A stretch of DNA of 64,000 bases, taken from the NCBI GenBank assembly GCA_944472135.2, contig OX235263.1, forward strand, positions 22,931,379 to 22,995,378, in the 5' to 3' direction. The stretch's first letter is position 1, and every line of letters begins with the position of its first letter. The notes below the pieces were generated by a model, which was not told where the DNA came from, did not search any database, and worked only from the letters and a program-made list of their open reading frames with translations. The stretch comes from Trichobilharzia regenti. Its lineage: Eukaryota > Platyhelminthes > Trematoda > Strigeidida > Schistosomatidae. Position numbers and translations under genes: made by a program. Shown here one piece after another: positions 1 through 11,245 of the stretch.

Positions 1-370
1 TAACCATTTTACAATTATATTCTAATCTTGTGTAATTTTTGTTTCTATGCATCTTGTAATCTATATTCATACCTCCTAACTAACATTTCAAGTTGAAAAA
101 ATTTTGATTTCAATTTGTTTCCATGCTCATTTTGTTCACACCTGTAATTCGTTCTATCCCTGCGTTTCTAAGCCTCTTGTAATTCATATCAAGTTGAAAA
201 CAATTATCACTCTCTCTCTTTGACTTAAAATTATTTCTCCAGTCATCAAATGTTAATTTTTGCATACGTTGTAACTATTTTCTAATCCTATGAAATCTTG
301 TCTCTAAGCCCCTTGTAATCTATATTCATACCTTTGAACTTTCATATCAAGTTGAAAATTATTATCACCT
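1..370. repeat. Degenerate direct repeats
   Basis: Three imperfect copies of a motif containing CTTGTAATCTATATTCATAC and CAAGTTGAAAA occur at about 48-99, 168-212 and 305-369, so this looks like a decayed tandem array with a period near 130 bp. It lies just before a PLE terminal-repeat fragment and may be PLE-derived; that link is inference. No gene is visible. Confidence 0.45.
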
Positions 371-423
371 TCGTTACTATGTGGAATTAAACAAATAATA
401 ATTGTATCCATGTAAAATAATTT

Positions 424-540
424 ATATAAATGCGATTGTACAGCTGCTTTTGAGAATGAAATCGCCGAAAAGATTGCCATCTTTGCTGAACTTCGTGTTC
501 TCTTCTTTCTGATGTCCATATGGGTATTTTCTACGAACTG
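424..540 (+). repeat. Orphan PLE terminal repeat
   Basis: The stretch GCGATTGTACAGCT followed by a GAAAT-CGCCGAAAAGA and CTGAACTTCGTGTTCTCTTC matches the terminal repeat at 53395-53471 in the same orientation. That repeat ends a PLE copy. No PLE coding sequence is recognisable immediately upstream, so this is a solo or eroded end. Confidence 0.6.
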
Positions 541-944
541 AAAAAAGACATACACATGTAGTAACAGTGTAGAATTCTGAAACACGGGGTTTATCAATAC
601 GCCAAACCTCATATCGCATTCTGTAAGTCAGAATTCCAACAAAAGGAAAGGTGTGTATCGAAATCACTAAGCTGGTACCATAAGTGAGATAAACATACAT
701 GCTTTATTCCGTTTTATACTGGTGTGTGTGTGTGTGTGTGTGGGAGGGGGGATACAGAACCTTTAGTTTGTACATATTTCATATGCCCTGCTAGTTTCAC
801 CTGCTGCCTAAACTCTTATCTATGTCATCTTGGTTACGAGAACTGTAAATGCCATTAAAGGATTTCCGAGGTATCATAATGCCTATCCAGCTTTATCCCC
901 CTTGAAGCTTAGTTAAGTGTTACAGAATGCAGTAAACAGTTAGA
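541..944. other. No gene seen; TG microsatellite
   Basis: A TG repeat lies at about 720-741, followed by a short G-run. Short open frames here have no recognisable similarity and no coding character. Nothing else is seen. Confidence 0.5.
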
Positions 945-1146
945 CGAGTCATGTTGGGTCACTTTTGACTTTCCAGTTGATCCATTGTACTGGAACGTTC
1001 GGCCTCTGTCAACATTCTGGCTTCTAGTACGGATCTTTTGATGATGTTTGACGACTAACTTGGAGTAATTTGGTGGGTGGTGACTAACACTGGTGGAATC
1101 CAGGATGCAAACTCGTTCCATTTGAGATTCATTAGAACTTGCATTC
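945..1146 (-). mobile_element. Sm-alpha repeat with decayed hammerhead
   Basis: On the reverse strand the segment reads CTAATGAATCTC, then AAATGGAACGAG, then CATCCTGGATTCCACC, followed by the Sm-alpha tail (CACCCACCAAATTAC and onwards). The Sm-alpha hammerhead has CTGATGAGTCCC, GGACGAAA and the cleavage segment ahead of CTGGATTCC. Here G5 of the core is A and the GAAA box has become GAGT, so self-cleavage should be lost. The tail runs to about 945. The A/B-box head is not visible. Identity rests on recalled features of the schistosome repeat and on agreement with the copies near 24.9 and 32.8 kb. Confidence 0.75.
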
Positions 1147-1499
1147 TTCGTGAGTAATGGTGTGTCCCTAGTGGTGTGGTGGATAACACTTAAGCGTTTA
1201 AAACGACTGATACTGGGGTTTGAGTGTCAGAAGGAACACCATCACTCACTAAAAACGCCAATCCACCCAACTGACGAGTATGAAAGAGGCAAGAACAACA
1301 ATGGTTTGTGCACAACAATATGGTACCATCATTTATGCTTACAGACTAAATAAATTATGAGGTTTTTGCACAGAAAAGTTGCAAATTTTTCATGATGTCA
1401 GTTGACAGAAAAGCCAGCAATCAGTGAACAGTGCTCAGAAAACTATGCCTACTTAGTTTTTACACAGGCAGTTCAAGTTTAAACCAAATAAATGTGTGC

Positions 1500-1940
1500 A
1501 TACAGTGGTAAACGAGTTACGTAACAAAGACGAGAGGTGCGTAAGATGCTGAGTGACTAATAAATCAGTTCAAATCATAGAAACGCGAGACAAGCAAAAT
1601 TACACTATATCAAAGGGGTGAGGTTAAAGCCAAAGATTACGTAATCAAATGAGAGACAGAGAATAAAGACATCCAGTTACCAGGGCAAGGATAGACTAAT
1701 AACCGCGTCTTTCTGAACACATAAATTTGGTTTGAAGCGTTTGATAGAAATTGCTTTAGCAAACTTGAGAAGAACCGAGCTTCTTTGTCTATTGATAATT
1801 TTAGAGGATTTCGCGATTTCCACCTCATGACCTGTATCGAGGAGATGTCTGATAATAGCGCTATTATAAGAGTTTCTTCCCTTGAGACGTAGGCTTTCCA
1901 TTACATGTTCTCCCAATGTAACTGCTCTCAGTTGCACGTA
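1500..1940 (-). mobile_element. PLE 3' end, endonuclease C-terminus
   Basis: A reverse open frame at 1677-1937 encodes the C-terminal part of a Penelope-like GIY-YIG endonuclease. It has a SLRLKGRNSYNSAIIRHLLD stretch (a conserved H), then the usual ending LCVQKDAVISLSLPW and a stop. The GIY-YIG core itself is missing, so the copy is 5'-truncated. Downstream on the same strand, 1500-1610 matches the terminal repeat seen at 63567-63702 and 63850-64000. A dead fragment. Confidence 0.75.
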
Positions 1941-2164
1941 AATTTGTATACACAGTTGGAATCAACATGAGAAGAGTACCTGTCGACTTTTGACTGCACC
2001 AAAGAGCATGTTGTTCATTGGATAGGAACCAACTTAGTTTCAGGATAGGGTTTGGCTAGTGACGTACTCAGTCTTCTGGTGACCATTGCTGCTATGTTTT
2101 CACCTTTCAAACCAAGTTAAATGAAGACAGGCATTTTTCAAATGTTATATGATGTTTGACAAAA

Positions 2165-2336
2165 TTGTTCGAGATGTGAAGGCTCAAACCGTAGGCCTCT
2201 TTCCTTCATTCCAGACCTTTTACAGTAATGGTGTGAGCACATCTGCCACAGTCTCAGAATCTGTTTTTTTCAGTGCTTCGAGGAAATCCCGTCTAGCCCT
2301 GCTGCCTTCCCGGACTTGCACACTACGATAGTTAAG
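2165..2336 (-). pseudogene. RTE reverse transcriptase fragment
   Basis: Reverse-strand translation gives KSGKAAGLDGISS and, after a one-base frameshift, EALKKTDSETVADVLTPLL, then a stop codon and KVWNEGK. This is the start of the RT domain of RTE-clade LINEs, matching the copies at 10.7 kb and 34.75 kb. It contains a frameshift and an in-frame stop. Both ends are truncated. Confidence 0.75.
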
Positions 2337-2394
2337 ATAATAATAAATATTAACAACTTAAAAACAGCCTTAGAGTAAGGGGAACTGTGAAGAT

Positions 2395-2666
2395 TATACA
2401 TTCTAGTAATGATAACTAGGACAAGGGAAGTGGTTGCACAGTTTCTTCTGAATATACAGGATCAACTTCTTCCGGTAGATTTCAATGGCTTTATCTGTAT
2501 ATAGAAGGCGATTTTGTAAAGAAAGAAAATTGCGATTAGTCGGAATACCACAGTTACCTTTAAATCCCTTGTTAACACCAACTTTATGTTCACTATCTAG
2601 AAGATGTGATGAAATAGAGTTAATAATATGCTCTCTTTTCCAATTGCTTAAATATGCAGGATGATA
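2395..2666 (-). pseudogene. PLE endonuclease C-terminal fragment
   Basis: A reverse frame without a start codon is open for about 90 codons. It begins KREHIINSISSHLLDSEHKV and continues NRNFLSLQNRLLYTDKAIEI to LILYIQKKLCNHF. The spacing of H...H, the AIE segment and the xxIQKK ending match the other PLE endonuclease C-termini in this window. The catalytic GIY-YIG part is absent. It is more diverged than its neighbours. Confidence 0.65.
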
Positions 2667-3360
2667 TCTGGAAATTCACCAATGGACATTTCTGATGTAA
2701 TATAAGTTACAATAAAGTGGAAAAAGTGAATTATTAGTTAAATTTTATTAACATTTACAAAAATACTTAATGAGCTGATAAAATATGACAATATTTCAAG
2801 AATTAATGTACCCTGACGTATAATAATAATACCTTTATTCTGCACAGTATTTATAAAAAATGTACAGAATTTTCAGAGGAGTTTATTGCATGTTTTCCCT
2901 TCGTACAATATCTTCAAGTGAAATATTAATTGTCAGTAGTATACCCTGTGACACACTTCTCTCTAAGCTGAAGCACAAACCATTCCATTATGAAATGTCC
3001 ACTTTGTCTTCTTCAAGAAATCCACATTATTTAGTTGAAAGCCAATTGTAAGATGTTCGGAGTTATATTCTGAGACCCAAGGACATAACTGATGAATAGT
3101 TATCTCATGTTATATTGGAACACGTTGTCACCCACGGTGAGGTCATTTCTCAAGTTCAGTAAGAATTTTCGGATCAGAAGCTTGTAAATATTTTGAACAC
3201 ACACAAGAGCAGATAATACCAATACATGACATGCCTTAATCGATTAAAACGAACGCAATGAGAGAAAATCTATGCAGGCCACCACACAAATGTAATGATA
3301 AATGTTACTAATTTGCTATTTTAGTGAAACATAATATATTTTAAGTGAAGGTTGCCATTG
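2667..3360. other. No gene seen
   Basis: AT-rich sequence with short ATA/AAT runs. One 63-codon forward frame (2860-3051) has no recognisable similarity. Nothing else could be identified. Confidence 0.45.
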
Positions 3361-3783
3361 TATACAATTAGACAAAGCAATAATAATAAGACGTAATTTG
3401 TCTGAATCGTGTAATGTATTCGCGCAACACATATGGTACAATCAGAGCACACAGAGACTTGTCATAGGAATACATATATGAAATTAATAAAGAGTTAGGA
3501 GGTGAGAAATAGAAATACACTTAGGTCAAGTTAAAAGGAGATATTGAAGGTCAAAATAACAATGAAGATCACTAAACCAAACAACAGAGGTAATAGTACA
3601 TCTACCCTGACTGGTATCAAAACAAAGTTTACCAAAAGAAGGTTTAGTGTGGTGACGAATTGTTGCTTTGACTGCACACAGGTGGTTTAAACTTTCGAAC
3701 TGCCAGCTAGGGCTTTCACAAACTTTAGGATACGCCCTCCCCAAAACACGTTTTATAGATAGGTTTACAAGACGTGTAAACAT
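3361..3783 (-). mobile_element. PLE 3' end (short-tail type)
   Basis: The reverse complement closely matches 52340-52690 plus 53487-53560 on the forward strand, the 3' end of another PLE. Coding sequence ends near 3640 with a degenerate form of the usual ending (TCVQSKQQFVTTLNL); the familiar LPW has been lost. A 3' non-coding part follows down to about 3361. The unbroken 85-codon frame at 3526-3783 is in a different phase from the homologous reading, so it is not the real protein. Confidence 0.7.
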
Positions 3784-3899
3784 CCTTTGTCTCGCCTGTC
3801 TCTATGATATATACAATTACTTCAGTTTATCTCAGACTTAGCTTTTTCTTATCTACTGGTTTCCCCATTATGCCTATTTGTGATTAAGTGGAATTATGT

Positions 3900-5166
3900 T
3901 TATTGAACATAATTACGAATGAATACAGAAGGACTAATCGATTTCATGACAATAGTGTAGAAGAATACTCTGTCTGACAACCGCTCCATGAACATATTAG
4001 TTTGTTTATTAGATGTATCACACGGTGATGAAACAGTACTACTTACTGGATGACGTTTAGAACACAATTTACTGCGATTCATAATCATATCAATTATAAT
4101 AACACGACTTCGATACTTGAGTCTTATAGTTTTTCTTTGTTCTCTTACATTTGTCGTCGTTGGGGTAGTAGAATTTTCCAGATATCTGGGTGGGACAGGT
4201 GTTGAATCATTCCTGTTACAAATACTTTCAGTTAAATCGATAAACAAAGCTTCCATTGACATCAATCTCTCCCTCCACGCTGCTGTTACATTAGATTTCA
4301 GAACTGTTATCTTATCCCATCCTATTGTATGGTTGTGTGTGATTGCATGTAGTGAGTGTTATAGCTGAACTATTCTCTAAATTTCTTATCTTATTTGGGT
4401 CAACTAATCTAGATTTTGCTAGGTTTTTATGCTCCGCTGTCTGACTGCACCTGTTATACTACTTTTCCCGATGTATTTGACCTGACAATCATTCCAGAAG
4501 GGTATTAGATAAACTATATTGTTTTGTTTTAAAGGCTCCACAGGATTGATCCTGTTACCGACAAAGCTTGTTTCTAATTGAGTTTGTGGTTGGTTTGAAT
4601 ACCAGCTACTTTTATTCCTGCCTTGTTAAGAATTCTCTGTAAGGCGTCCAAGGTTCCTTCCTTTGTATGGAATTACTACTGATGATTTGGATTCCTTAGT
4701 GTTGCTGTTGTCATTATCTTGCGTATGTGTGACATGCATGTCGTCATTAATATTACCATTATTATTATTATTATTATCACTGTCACTACTATCACTATTT
4801 ATTTTATTTTTACATTCCCCTACATACTTTCTAACTAAGTTTCAAAGCTTCTCTTAAATATCCCACTTCCTGTCTTAGATTTTCCTTGGTACTACTTAGT
4901 TTTTGTGCTCTGTCATTTAAACATTTCACCAATCCTATTTTTACTGACATAGGATGGGATGATCGGAAGTTCAAATATCTGTTTGAATGTGTGGCTTTGC
5001 TGTAAACACTAGTGTTTAGCTTCCCATCTTCTTTCCTTTTTACTCTGCAATCTAACATTGGAAGTTCCCCTTCCTGACTTTCCAATTCACAAGTGAATTG
5101 AATTGAATTCAACTCGAAGGTATGTGTTCTGTTTATTTTTTTTTGCAGATGAAGTTCTGAATCCAA
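3900..5166 (-). pseudogene. PLE with RT, GIY-YIG and long C-terminal tail
   Basis: Read on the reverse strand, this holds three consecutive parts of a Penelope-like protein. At 5166-4831 is the end of the RT, with IQFTCELESQEGELPMLDC, KLNTSVYSKATHSNRYLNF and SSHPMSVKIGLV. At about 4570-4420 is a broken GIY-YIG start (IVYLIPFWNDCQVKYIGKSS). At 4362-3900 is the tail, with HAITHNHTIGWDKITVLKS and WRERLMSMEALFIDL. PLEs pair an RT with this nuclease for target-primed insertion. Stops and frameshifts separate the parts. The tail type recurs at 12.3, 14.2 and 27.9 kb. The copy is 5'-truncated: the RT fingers and YxDD box are not seen. Confidence 0.75.
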
Positions 5167-5365
5167 CCTGTTGAAATTCTAAGGTGCTTTCTGATTATAT
5201 TTGGTTAGTTAATTTTTACTGTATCGTGTGTATTTCTACTTGCATCTTGAAAAACCTCTAGACTATACAGCTGCCGAACGATATTGTTGAGGTAGATTTA
5301 TATTTCTGGTAAGTTATTACTGCTGTTCAATGGTACTACAGCGGTAAACAATCCCTCAAAACTAC

Positions 5366-5619
5366 TTTTTTTATATTCCTTTACGTTCCCAGTAGAAAAT
5401 AGGGCACCTTCAAGCTAGAGATCTGAAGTCTACGTAGCTATGGTATTATTTATTTTTACGGGATGGGACTGCTAGCGTCATGCCCAATCTTTCCTCTTTA
5501 TCAGTCTTACTTCTGACTTAGCCAGGTGTAGGGGTGCATCTAAGGCCGGGGATCTAACCCTGAAGTACATGCGGCGTGGTTGAGGAGCAAGCACTCTACC
5601 TCTGTGCTACAGACGCACC
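5366..5619 (-). mobile_element. SINE-B
   Basis: A reverse-oriented tRNA-derived SINE. The T-rich end at 5366-5380 is the poly-A tail. TTTACGTTCCCAGT and CTTCAAGCTAGA are the conserved tail and body. The B-box region near 5543-5556 (GGGGATCTAACCC on the forward strand) is a degenerate GGTTCGATCCCC complement. The outer end is AGACGCAC, the reverse of the TGCGTCGGTGG head. An old copy with several substitutions. Confidence 0.75.
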
Positions 5620-5639
5620 CGAAAAATATTAGCCTACAA

Positions 5640-7090
5640 CATTCATCAGAAAAACATCTGATGTTGACCTTCACTGCTTAAGGCTATTGGTCAAACATCC
5701 ACGCCATTTGGCACACCGTCGTCGTATTATATTCGTTTTTGCGTGCACGATCTCACTCACGATCACTCCGTCATCTCCTAGCATAGATTCTATCAGATCA
5801 AAATGTCGTTTAGCAGTCATTAGAATTATGCATGACTTGTAGAAGTTTAATGCGCCATATCGAAAAAAAGCTTCAGACTAAAATAAATGAGTGCTGGTCA
5901 CTAAAGTTAGTGTGGAAAAAAAAACAAGTCATATGATAAAACGAGCGACTTTCAATATTAAACAGCAACTTTAATGCCTGTTTTTAATATTGCGTAATTT
6001 AAGATAAATTAATTAAGGCAGTTAAATAGGTATTATCAGGCGTAATTTCATGTCATGTGTGTAAATAAGTACTCTAGCAAGGAGGCGGGGGACGGGGACG
6101 GGTAGGTGGGTAGATTTTAAGTGCCCATTTATTTGTTCATTGACGAAAGCGATAAAATAGATGAATTGGTCTTCTTAATGTATATATTTACCTAATAACT
6201 ATTCTTAGTCCTGTGCTAGTAAACAGTTGTTGCAGGTAGTATCAAAAATATCCGTGTATATAATGATAATAGAATCATGAACAGTAAGTAATTAAAGCTG
6301 TTATGACGTAATGTGTTAGGGTGAAGTGCGTTTGTGTAGGAGTGGAAACTCTACCCTGAGTGAGGTGTAACTACACGCTAATAATAAGTGACAAGAAAAG
6401 TGAAGTGATTTATGTCAAAATTTAACAGTGATTAAAATTACTTTTTTGGCGACGTCAAAGAAGTACTTCCACATATAAATGTTTAAATTAAGAATATATA
6501 TATATATATATCGCGTGATAATTGCACATTTACGTCTTAATACTTCTTTATTTTACGTAAAGGATAATTTTTTGTGCACATACATGTGTTACAAGAAGTT
6601 TCTCACGAGGAAAAACTTTCTGTCTCCTGGTGTTTTCAATGCACTTTTGCTCTTGTTTCACGAATCTGTTTTGCTACTTTTCCCGTTTAATTATAGTTAT
6701 TTTAGAAACATACAGAAAATACCTAATGGTAATAGTAATAATAATCGTTATAAATTTGTGACAATAAAGCCTACTCATACCCATTAAGCAGGAAGCTATT
6801 AAGAGATTTACAAGAATATAGATGATAAAGTTTTATGATAAAACAGACTTAAGACGCTTTTTTAAAAGTGTAATTGCAGCCCACATAATAAATAAAGTTA
6901 CATTGAAACGTTACGATAAAAGTAGATGATGATGACGACGGTGATGACTAAGGCGATGACGCAGTGCAGTTTCATCTTTTAAATGAATATAATAAAATGT
7001 CTAATGTATATATCGTACAGACATAAACTTGATAAGATTAAAATGGGCGAAAACGAATTGTTGAATATCCTCTCAAGACATCAGGTGTGA
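5640..7090. other. No gene seen; microsatellites
   Basis: AT-rich, with an AT run at about 6494-6511, a G-rich patch at 6078-6115 and a GAT/GAC repeat at 6927-6965. The 102-codon frame at 6479-6787 begins in the AT run and has no recognisable motif. Nothing else identified. Confidence 0.4.
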
Positions 7091-7279
7091 ATTTTTTTTT
7101 TGATTACCGCTTGATTCCACATTGCATTTCTACTACAATTATGGAATTTTCAGCACGTGATATCGGTAGCCCAAATTTTGCAGGCCGGCCATAGATATCA
7201 GGTGTGCGTCGGCAGGGGATCGAACCTCGGACCATATCCATGGTCGGCGAGAATGCTAACCACTGTACCACCAACGCAT
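7091..7279 (-). mobile_element. SINE-A
   Basis: A reverse-oriented member of the second tRNA-derived SINE family. From low to high coordinate: a T-run (tail), TTGATTCCACATTGC, GGAATTTTCAGCA, CCATAGATATCAGGTG, then the tRNA-like head ending with the complement of TGCGTTGGTGGTACAGTGG. The B box is readable on the reverse strand as AGGTTCGATCCCC. No target-site duplication was found by eye. Confidence 0.85.
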
Positions 7280-7439
7280 GTCCAGAACATTTACCCAGAG
7301 GCTTCACAAAATCTGAAATCGGTGTCATCAGGTTTACTAATAACATTTCTGCTCTTACTACCCACTTTTATGATGAACAAAACAAGTCATGGGCATATAA
7401 GAAGAACCAGACCTTCAGAAAGAAATCTTCATTCAAAAT

Positions 7440-7640
7440 GGATACCCACCATGGGAAGTGGCGAGTTGGCCATCATTGTGAAGGTGGGCTGACATGGAGG
7501 AGGACATGTGAAGAGGAGATGAAAGCATGTGGGCAGACGTGGAACCAGGTGAAAACGTTGGCAGAGAGCCTAAAGCAGTGGAAACGAGCGTCTGAAGCCC
7601 TATGTTCTTATAGGAACTAAAGGAAATAGTAATAATAATG
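7440..7640 (+). mobile_element. RTE LINE 3' end
   Basis: The forward frame encodes the C-terminal end of the RTE ORF: TWRRTCEEEMKACGQTW, then KTLAESLKQWKRASEALCSY and a stop. The signature 3' tail GAAGCCCTATGTTC...AGGAACTAAAGGAA and an AAT-rich repeat follow. This is the short 3' piece typical of 5'-truncated insertion. Upstream (7280-7439) shows nothing I recognise. Confidence 0.85.
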
Positions 7641-7859
7641 ATACCCACTAAAATTTATTGACAAACGTATTAAACCAAAAGTTCAGTGAAATGTAACATT
7701 ATTTCTCCTAAAATAGACAACCTTACATGAACCTGGATTTCGATATTCTTAAAGGAGAAAATTCCAATATACTTGAGAAGAATATTCTTCGTAACAACAC
7801 TTAGAGTAGTGTTCTCCAGTCATTCATTGATCTGAAGAAGCCCAAAGGACAAGACCTCA

Positions 7860-8169
7860 CATCTAACCATTTCTATATGTATATATCAGCTCATCTGCTC
7901 TTGTGCATATTGGTCGTTCGACGCGTATCCTGTCCAAAAGGGTTCAATGGCACTAAGCTGCATGGCTGCAGAAAGGTAGTAGTGGCTCTATGTGGAGTTA
8001 AATAGCTGAACATCTTATCAACACTGGTTATTCCTTTAAAGTAATTTAGAAAGTAAAGACTCTATGCTTTCATCTCCTTCGTATTGTTGAAGCCAATAGC
8101 AATTCAGAAAGAAAGGCCTGAGCTATGGATACAAAAGAAAATTATACAACCACTTCTACTATCATTGTA
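7860..8169 (+). pseudogene. PLE endonuclease C-terminal half
   Basis: Forward translation across frameshifts gives a GIY-YIG-like start (YQLICSCAYWS, close to the YxFxCxCG..YIG form), then VAEHLINTGY-like residues. The usual ending follows in one frame: RPELWIQKKIIQPLLLSL and a stop at 8167-8169. The ending is nearly the same as that of the copy at 52.9 kb, so they belong to one subfamily. Inactive. Confidence 0.65.
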
Positions 8170-8289
8170 ACAACTTACTTGTTTTGTCCCAATTTCATTT
8201 TGTTCATTTGTTCTTCACTCTATACGAATTTTGCATTTCTTCCAAACTCTTACATAGTTTCACATATTCCATCGTTTTTGTGTATCCCG

Positions 8290-8860
8290 ATTATTATGAT
8301 TCCCTTGGGTTCTTAGTGGAACATAGGGCTTCAACTGCACGTCTTCCTTCTGCTGTACTTTTCACTTGCATCTATGTTAGTCCATACTGTTTCACCTCCT
8401 CTTCACACCATCTCCTCCATGTCACCCTTGCACTGACGACTCACTCGCCGTTTCCCCTTCGGGTTCCACTCAACCGATGGCCTGACACGCGATGTCACCA
8501 ACCGGCCTCCTCAACGAGTGTCCAATCCATCTCCATTTTGTCTTGCATATTTGTTGGGCGATTGGTTCTTGTTTTGTTTGTTAGTACCCGTAGTTTCTTG
8601 TTGGTGATTCTTTCCGGCCCAGCCATCTGATCTTCAGTATAGAGCCAGCGAAGACAGTTGTTGACGAAGGTCTGCAACAGGCTGTTGGAAATATTCTTTG
8701 TGACCCGCCTGCCAAGTTTCTGATCCGCATAGAAGAGCTGACTGACTTGACGTTTTTATTGAAAATCCAAATCTTGTTGTTGATGTTGAGTAACGAAGAT
8801 TTCCAGATTGGTTTCAGGTTGGTAAATGTGTTTCTCGTCTTCCCGATTACAACACATTTA
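8290..8860 (-). mobile_element. RTE LINE 3' half
   Basis: A reverse-oriented RTE. From the 3' end: the tail complement (CCTTGGGTTCTTAGTGGAAC, CATAGGGCTTCA), the CEEE segment complement (CACACCATCTCCTCCATGTC), and then on the reverse strand QTFVNNCLRWLYTEDQMAGP and ITNKKLRVL. The segment upstream to about 8860 corresponds to the region just after the RT core. It is 5'-truncated with several stops. Confidence 0.8.
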
Positions 8861-9050
8861 TTAAATTATTCATCTTATCACGTAACTCTAACACACTCAT
8901 TCAACTGCTCGTATACATTGACGAATATTAGCAATTATGATTATAATATTGATAACAGTAAAGACGGTGAAGATGAAGCGAGGCGGTAAAATAAAAATAA
9001 AATGAAAGAACTCTAAACTTTATCTTAATGTAACAATTCCTTTTCCAGGC

Positions 9051-9312
9051 GTGAGGCTAGCAACCCCACCCTGTAAACAAAGTTGCTACAGAAACTTCAG
9101 CACGATGAATCTCTTTGCGCCAAAAGAAAAAGTCTGTGTGGGGACATGGAACGTCCGCACCATGTACGACATAGGCAAAGCTGCCCAGATCGCATACGAA
9201 ATGAAAAGATACGAATACAAGTACTGGGAATATGTGAAAGCAGATGGAACGGGAATGGACTCACCAAATTGTCAACAGGTGAGTCAGTGATCCATTCCGG
9301 TCACCCAGAAGA
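9051..9312 (+). pseudogene. RTE endonuclease, N-terminal part
   Basis: The frame starting with the ATG at 9105 begins MNLFAPKEKVCVGTWNVRTM. The GTWNVRTM motif is the first conserved block of APE-type LINE endonucleases, with the catalytic Asn. It continues GKAAQIAYEMKRYEYKYWEY and then degrades; the block that normally carries the catalytic Glu reads EYVKADGTG, so it is damaged. The frame is ended by the SINE-A insertion. The upstream bases look like untranslated leader. Confidence 0.8.
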
Positions 9313-9517
9313 TTTTATTTTTTAATTTTTTTTTATTTTTGATTACAGCTTGATTCCACACTGTATTTTTGGTACAAGTATGGAATTTTCAGCATGGATA
9401 TCGGTAGCCCAAATTTCCCAGGCCGACCATAGATATCAGGTGTGCGCCGGTGTGGGCTCGAACCCTGGACCATGTGCATGGTTGGCGAGAGTCCTAACCA
9501 CTGTGCCACCAACGCAC
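9313..9517 (-). mobile_element. SINE-A nested in the RTE endonuclease
   Basis: A reverse-oriented SINE-A with a long T-rich tail at 9313-9340, TTGATTCCACACTG, the CAGCATGGATATCGG block, and a head whose reverse strand contains GGTTCGAGCCCACAC (B-box region) and TGCGTTGGTGGCACAGTGG. It interrupts an endonuclease that resumes at 9518, so it inserted after the RTE. No clear target-site duplication is visible. Confidence 0.85.
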
Positions 9518-10057
9518 ACTGAGGAGGCGATCTCGTCCAGGATAATGACCGCCATATTCAACTCCAAAGGAAGGAAAGTGTCAATCATACAATGCTATGC
9601 ACCCACAAACAACTTAGACCTCGAAAAGAAGGAAGAATTCTACAGACAACTACAGGAAGCAACGGACAATACTCCAGCTGGTGACATTAAAATACTAATG
9701 GGAGACATGAACGCCAAACTGGGACCAGACAACACAGGAAGAGAACTCATCATGGATTGAGAAGCTCTCGGAGAATGAATGATAATGGAGAACTCTTCGC
9801 CGACTTCTGCTCCTTCACCGAACTAGTGATTGGTGGCAGCGTATACAAACACAAAGATATCCACAAGGCTATATGGGTGTCACCAGATGGGCAGACCAAA
9901 AATGACTTCATCTCAATGGTGCTCAAGGAAGTGGAGGCGCAGCCTACTGGACACAAAAGCAAGAAGAGGAGCAGACGTTGGCTCAGACCACTATCTCGTA
10001 CAAGGGACAATCCAAATCAAATTAAAAGCTTTCAGGGAATCAGGAGCTGCAGATAGA
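9518..10057 (+). pseudogene. RTE endonuclease, C-terminal part
   Basis: After the SINE the endonuclease continues with KVSIIQCYAPTNN, ILMGDMNAKLGPDN (the GDMNA block with its catalytic Asp/Asn) and then, in another frame, GADVGSDHYLV (the SDH block with the catalytic His). These are three of the conserved blocks of the APE endonuclease that nicks target DNA for RTE insertion. A stop after LIMD at 9758 and a frameshift before the SDH block break it. Confidence 0.85.
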
Positions 10058-10560
10058 CCACAAGCCAAGTTCAACATTCAAAAACTGAAGGACCAGGATA
10101 CAAAGGACATCTCCACTGCAAGCATAAGGGACAAAGCCAAGACACAAATCAACACTAGCGAAGAGGTCAGCGTTGAAAAGCACTGGAACAACCTGAAAAC
10201 GGTGTGGAGTCAAACCTGCATGGAAGTTCTAGGCAGAAATAAGAGGCAGGACAAACAGTGGCTCACTGCGGACACTTGGAAACTAATAGAAAAGAGAGGG
10301 ATAGTGAAACAAAAGATTATCCAGTGCACCGACGAGCAACAAAAACAGAAGTTGAATGCAAGCTACAATACGCTGAACAAAAGAGTGAAGAAGAGAGCCA
10401 GGGAAGACAAAAAAATATTATGAAGCCATGTCAAGTGAAGCAGAACAAACTGCAGGCAAAGGAGACCTCGCCACACTCTACCAAACAACTAGGCACCTAT
10501 CGCGAAAACGTTCGACACAGATTAAGCCAATAAAGGACGACAATGGAAAGTCAAAGAGGT
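10030..10560 (+). pseudogene. RTE linker between endonuclease and RT
   Basis: The forward frame reads KFNIQKLKDQDTKDIST, HWNNLKTVWSQTCMEVLG and KRQDKQWLTADTWKLIEKRG, rich in Lys, Asp and Gln. The same linker is found intact at 45.7-46.3 kb on the reverse strand (SLKDTTTKDSFTATV, DKEWLSTDTRKLIEERR). Its role is not established. A frameshift at about 10420 separates it from the RT. Confidence 0.75.
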
Positions 10561-11245
10561 GGAACAAAGAAAACACTGGGCTGAACACTTCAAAAGACTT
10601 CTAAATCGTCCGCCACCTACAACACGCCCAACAATACCAACAACGGAAGCAGAACTACCAGTGAACATCGACCCCTCAACGAAATCAGAAGTCCTGAATG
10701 CAATCAAGATCCTAAAAGTTGGAAAAGCACCAGGACCAAATGGAATCCCAGCAGAAGCATTGAAAATCGACCCAGAGACAACAGCGGACTTGATCGCATC
10801 ACTATTGGAGAAGGTGTGGAAAGAGGACAAAGTACCCGAGGATTGGAAGAAAGGATACTTATTCAAACTACCAAAGAAAGGAGACTTAAGTCAATGCAAA
10901 AAATGGCGTGGAATTATGCTCCTGTCCATCCCAAGCAAAATACTAACCCGCATTATCCTGGAGAGAATCAAACACGCCAACCTGGATGCAAACCTCCGAC
11001 CGGAACAGGCCGGATTCAGGAGAAACAAGTCATGTATTTATCAAATCGCCATACTACGGATCATCATTGAACAAAGCTTGTAATGGCGGTCACCTCTCCA
11101 TCTCAACTTCATCGACTTTGAAGAGGTCTTCGACAGCGTCGATTGAGAGGTGATTTGGCAACTACTTCGCTACTACGGGGTGCCATCTACAACTATACAT
11201 CTCACCTAACAGTTATACGATAATGCTGCATGCCAAGTAATCCAC
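10559..11245 (+). pseudogene. RTE reverse transcriptase, N-terminal half
   Basis: The frame opens with HWAEHFKRLLNRPPPTTRP and the RT start KILKVGKAPGPNGIPAEALK. Then come EDWKKGYLFKLPKKGDLSQC and RPEQAGFRRNKSCIYQIAIL (fingers), and after a frameshift the palm motif A region FEEVFDSVD with its Asp. The domain stops at YDNAA; the motif containing FADD is absent by deletion. This half would bind template and nucleotide in a working RTE enzyme. Confidence 0.85.

Noticed and set aside
3090..3130. CTGATGA motif as another hammerhead
   Set aside because: No GAAA box or stem II partner follows within a plausible distance.
3526..3783. 85-codon reverse open frame as a protein gene
   Set aside because: The homologous PLE reading lies in another phase (ending TCVQSKQQFVTTLNL); the unbroken frame is accidental.
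7204..7620. 138-codon frame as a novel gene
   Set aside because: It starts inside a reverse SINE-A and ends in an RTE tail; it is a fusion of two repeats.
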